Assembly: GCA_039934475.1 (NCBI GenBank)
Contig: JBDTMC010000056.1
Span: forward strand, 1-24,741
Length of the DNA stretch: 24,741 nt
Direction of reading: 5' to 3'
Source of the DNA: JBDTMC01 sp039934475
GTDB lineage: Bacteria > Acidobacteriota > Terriglobia > Bryobacterales > Bryobacteraceae
A model generated the notes under the pieces. That model ran no database searches and was not told the DNA's origin. It saw only the letters and a list, made by a program, of their open reading frames with translations. This document shows positions 23,597 to 24,741 of the stretch, one piece after another (position 1 is the stretch's first letter; the number at the start of each line of letters is the position of its first letter). The translations under genes and the position numbers were made by a program.

Positions 23597-23666
23597 TATG
23601 ACTAGCTTTCGACAATGAAAATCTATTCCGAGATCGCGCGGGACAAATAACGAGGGAGACACCGCA

Positions 23667-23954
23667 ATGGTTCATCGTGTGAAAGACCTTTCGCCGGAGC
23701 AAAAGACTACCGTTGAAGCGCTGTTAGGGCGACATGTGTCTAGCGACGAATCGGTCAGCGTTCGAGCCGTCGCACCAGCTACGATCATTCCCTCTCAACT
23801 CTCGCCGGAAGAACGGACGCAGGCGCTTCGTAAACTCGATAGCTACTTTGCCAAGGTGGATAGCGGGCGCAGGGCGGTGAGCGAAGAGGAGGAAGAAGCG
23901 ATTTTCGAGGAAGCGATCCGCTCGGTGCGTCCTAACTATAGGCCCTTTGAGTGA
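23667..23954 (+). CDS. Antitoxin-like partner of PIN toxin
   Basis: A 95-residue acidic, helix-rich protein (LSPEERTQALRKLDSYFAKV, SEEEEEAIFEEAIRSV). ATG 23667 has a good purine-rich ribosome site (GAGGGAG). Its stop overlaps the GTG of the PIN-domain gene by four bases, the typical antitoxin-toxin arrangement. No ribbon-helix-helix or AbrB motif is obvious, so the call rests mainly on gene order and the similarity of its C-terminal part (EEAI..VRPNYRP) to small proteins I recall next to PIN toxins. Confidence 0.7.
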   Translation: MVHRVKDLSPEQKTTVEALLGRHVSSDESVSVRAVAPATIIPSQLSPEERTQALRKLDSYFAKVDSGRRAVSEEEEEAIFEEAIRSVRPNYRPFE

Positions 23955-24397
23955 AGATCGTTCTCGACGCAACAGTCTTAATCCGCGCGCATAACCGAAG
24001 CAAAGCCATGGCCAGGCGGTTGCTACACGATATTTTGGAACGCGGTCACAGGCTGGTATTGTCGAATGAAATGATTGCCGAGGTTACCCGAGTGCTTCGG
24101 TATCCGCATTTTCAAGACCTCTATGGTCTTACTGACGCGGACCTGTTGGAGTATGCGCAGCTCCTTCAAAACGTATCGGACATTGTCGTCCTCGACCCGC
24201 GTTACCGCGCTCCATTCATGCGCGACCCGAACGATACTGACGTGCTGCAAACAGCTGAGCGCGGCGAGGCGGACATCCTGTGCACCCACGACGGAGACTT
24301 TTACGACGATGCCGTATTGTCGTTCTGCGCAACGCGCGGGATCGAAGTTTGCACCGAGAAAACCCTAATGGTGAGATTGGCCGAAAGGTACATTTGA
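23951..24397 (+). CDS. PIN-domain toxin (COG1569-like putative ribonuclease)
   Basis: A 148-residue protein starting at GTG 23951 (overlap GTGA with the antitoxin stop). The PIN fold is recognised from KIVLDATVLIRA (catalytic D6), LSNEMIAEVTRVL (E40/E44), RDPNDTDVLQTA (D92-D97) and ADILCTHDGDF (D114/D116), which together supply the acidic Mg-binding site of an RNase. VapC-type toxins cleave tRNA or rRNA when released from the antitoxin; the target here is unknown. Located after the integrase in the ssrA-inserted segment, it may stabilise the element. Confidence 0.82.
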   Translation: MKIVLDATVLIRAHNRSKAMARRLLHDILERGHRLVLSNEMIAEVTRVLRYPHFQDLYGLTDADLLEYAQLLQNVSDIVVLDPRYRAPFMRDPNDTDVLQTAERGEADILCTHDGDFYDDAVLSFCATRGIEVCTEKTLMVRLAERYI

Positions 24398-24741
24398 ACC
24401 AAGGTCGCGTGCCCCTGCAAAAGCCGCGCGGAGGAACAGACAGATCGTCCGGTAGGGCCGCCCTCGAACCCAAAGCTAGTCACGGTCCAGATTGCCAATC
24501 TGCAGCGATAAGATTCCGCGCGACCCATCCCTTCCCAAGCCGCGAAATCCGCGATAACGTCTGACCCATCGCGAGCGCTTGGGTGCTAGGTGAGGCGGCA
24601 AAGCCCAACCGTCACGTTTCCGCGACAGAGTGATCGCGACCTCATCGAAGAGGGCTCAAGCGGGGTGAGCTGTCGGAAATCGTCACGTTTCCGCGATTGT
24701 CTGTTAATTGCCTCACCAAGCTTGAGGAAGACCTCATTTTC
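24398..24741. other. Right-edge region without a convincing gene
   Basis: 344 bases after the PIN toxin. No complete reading frame with a start and ribosome site is seen. A frame open to the edge on the plus strand from 24634 (ending LTKLEEDLIF) has no start codon in a good context. The stretch holds a 16-bp direct repeat, an 8-bp inverted pair GGTGAGGC (24589-24596) / GCCTCACC (24710-24717), and a small palindrome AGATTG-C-CAATCT (24489-24501). Confidence 0.6.
24610..24696. repeat. 16-bp direct repeat
   Basis: CGTCACGTTTCCGCGA occurs at 24610-24625 and again, identical, at 24681-24696, 71 bp apart. The spacing is not a multiple of three, so it is not a coding repeat. Sub-terminal repeats of an insertion element or regulatory iterons are possible; neither can be shown here. 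Confidence 0.7.

Noticed and set aside
22210..24741. Second copy of the ssrA 3' end (right attachment site)
   Set aside because: Searched by eye for the T-arm and acceptor sequence; not found, so the right junction must be outside the window.
1..24741. CRISPR arrays, tRNA or rRNA genes, complete insertion sequences
   Set aside because: No regularly spaced repeats, no cloverleaf apart from the tmRNA ends, and no transposase reading frame were seen.

Overview
The window looks like a chromosomal segment of a GC-rich Acidobacteriota member, most plausibly near Solibacter/Bryobacter. The pointers are a protein of the 'VWFA-related Acidobacterial domain' type, many TPR-rich exported proteins, a ClpS of the variant type seen outside Proteobacteria, and a tmRNA whose tag reads ANQQFAYAA. 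From memory this is close to the tag described for Solibacter. The placement is inference.

Layout. 1-3396 (-): a very large exported TPR protein whose 3' end lies beyond the left edge. 3465-5857 (+): an APC-family amino-acid permease translationally coupled to a PLP-dependent aminotransferase. 5854-10894 (-): a six-gene respiratory cluster. In transcription order it encodes a tiny monoheme cytochrome, a degenerate receiver-like protein, a two-helix membrane protein, a nine-heme cytochrome c fused to cytochrome b, a six-heme NapC/NirT-type membrane cytochrome, and a tandem universal stress protein. A near-perfect sigma-54 promoter (10916-10930) precedes it. A divergent PAS/AAA+/Fis sigma-54 activator with a cysteine-rich PAS domain (11375-12730, +) lies on the other side of a 480-bp regulatory region. 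12717-15330 (-): two overlapping TPR genes, one for a lipoprotein. 15422-18712 (+): a molybdenum-cofactor operon (moeA-moaC-mog/moaB-like) whose last gene is a VWA-like protein; every junction is a 4-bp start/stop overlap. 18762-20423 (+): a GT-C-type membrane glycosyltransferase. 20446-20775 (-): clpS. 20878-21837 (+): an ankyrin-repeat protein. 21858-22209 (+): ssrA (tmRNA). 22210-24741: the start of an apparent integrated element that entered at the ssrA 3' end. It carries arm-site-like repeats, a twice-frameshifted tyrosine integrase, a PIN-domain toxin-antitoxin pair, and non-coding repeats up to the right edge.

How the genes work together. The best candidate for a poorly described system is the 5854-12730 cluster. 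Its two large cytochromes have the architecture of inner-membrane quinol:cytochrome oxidoreductases known from metal-reducing bacteria (CbcL- and ImcH-like by heme and helix layout). They sit next to a cysteine-bearing PAS sigma-54 activator, which suggests inducible, redox- or ligand-sensed electron export. No terminal reductase or outer-membrane conduit is visible in the window, so the electron acceptor is unknown.
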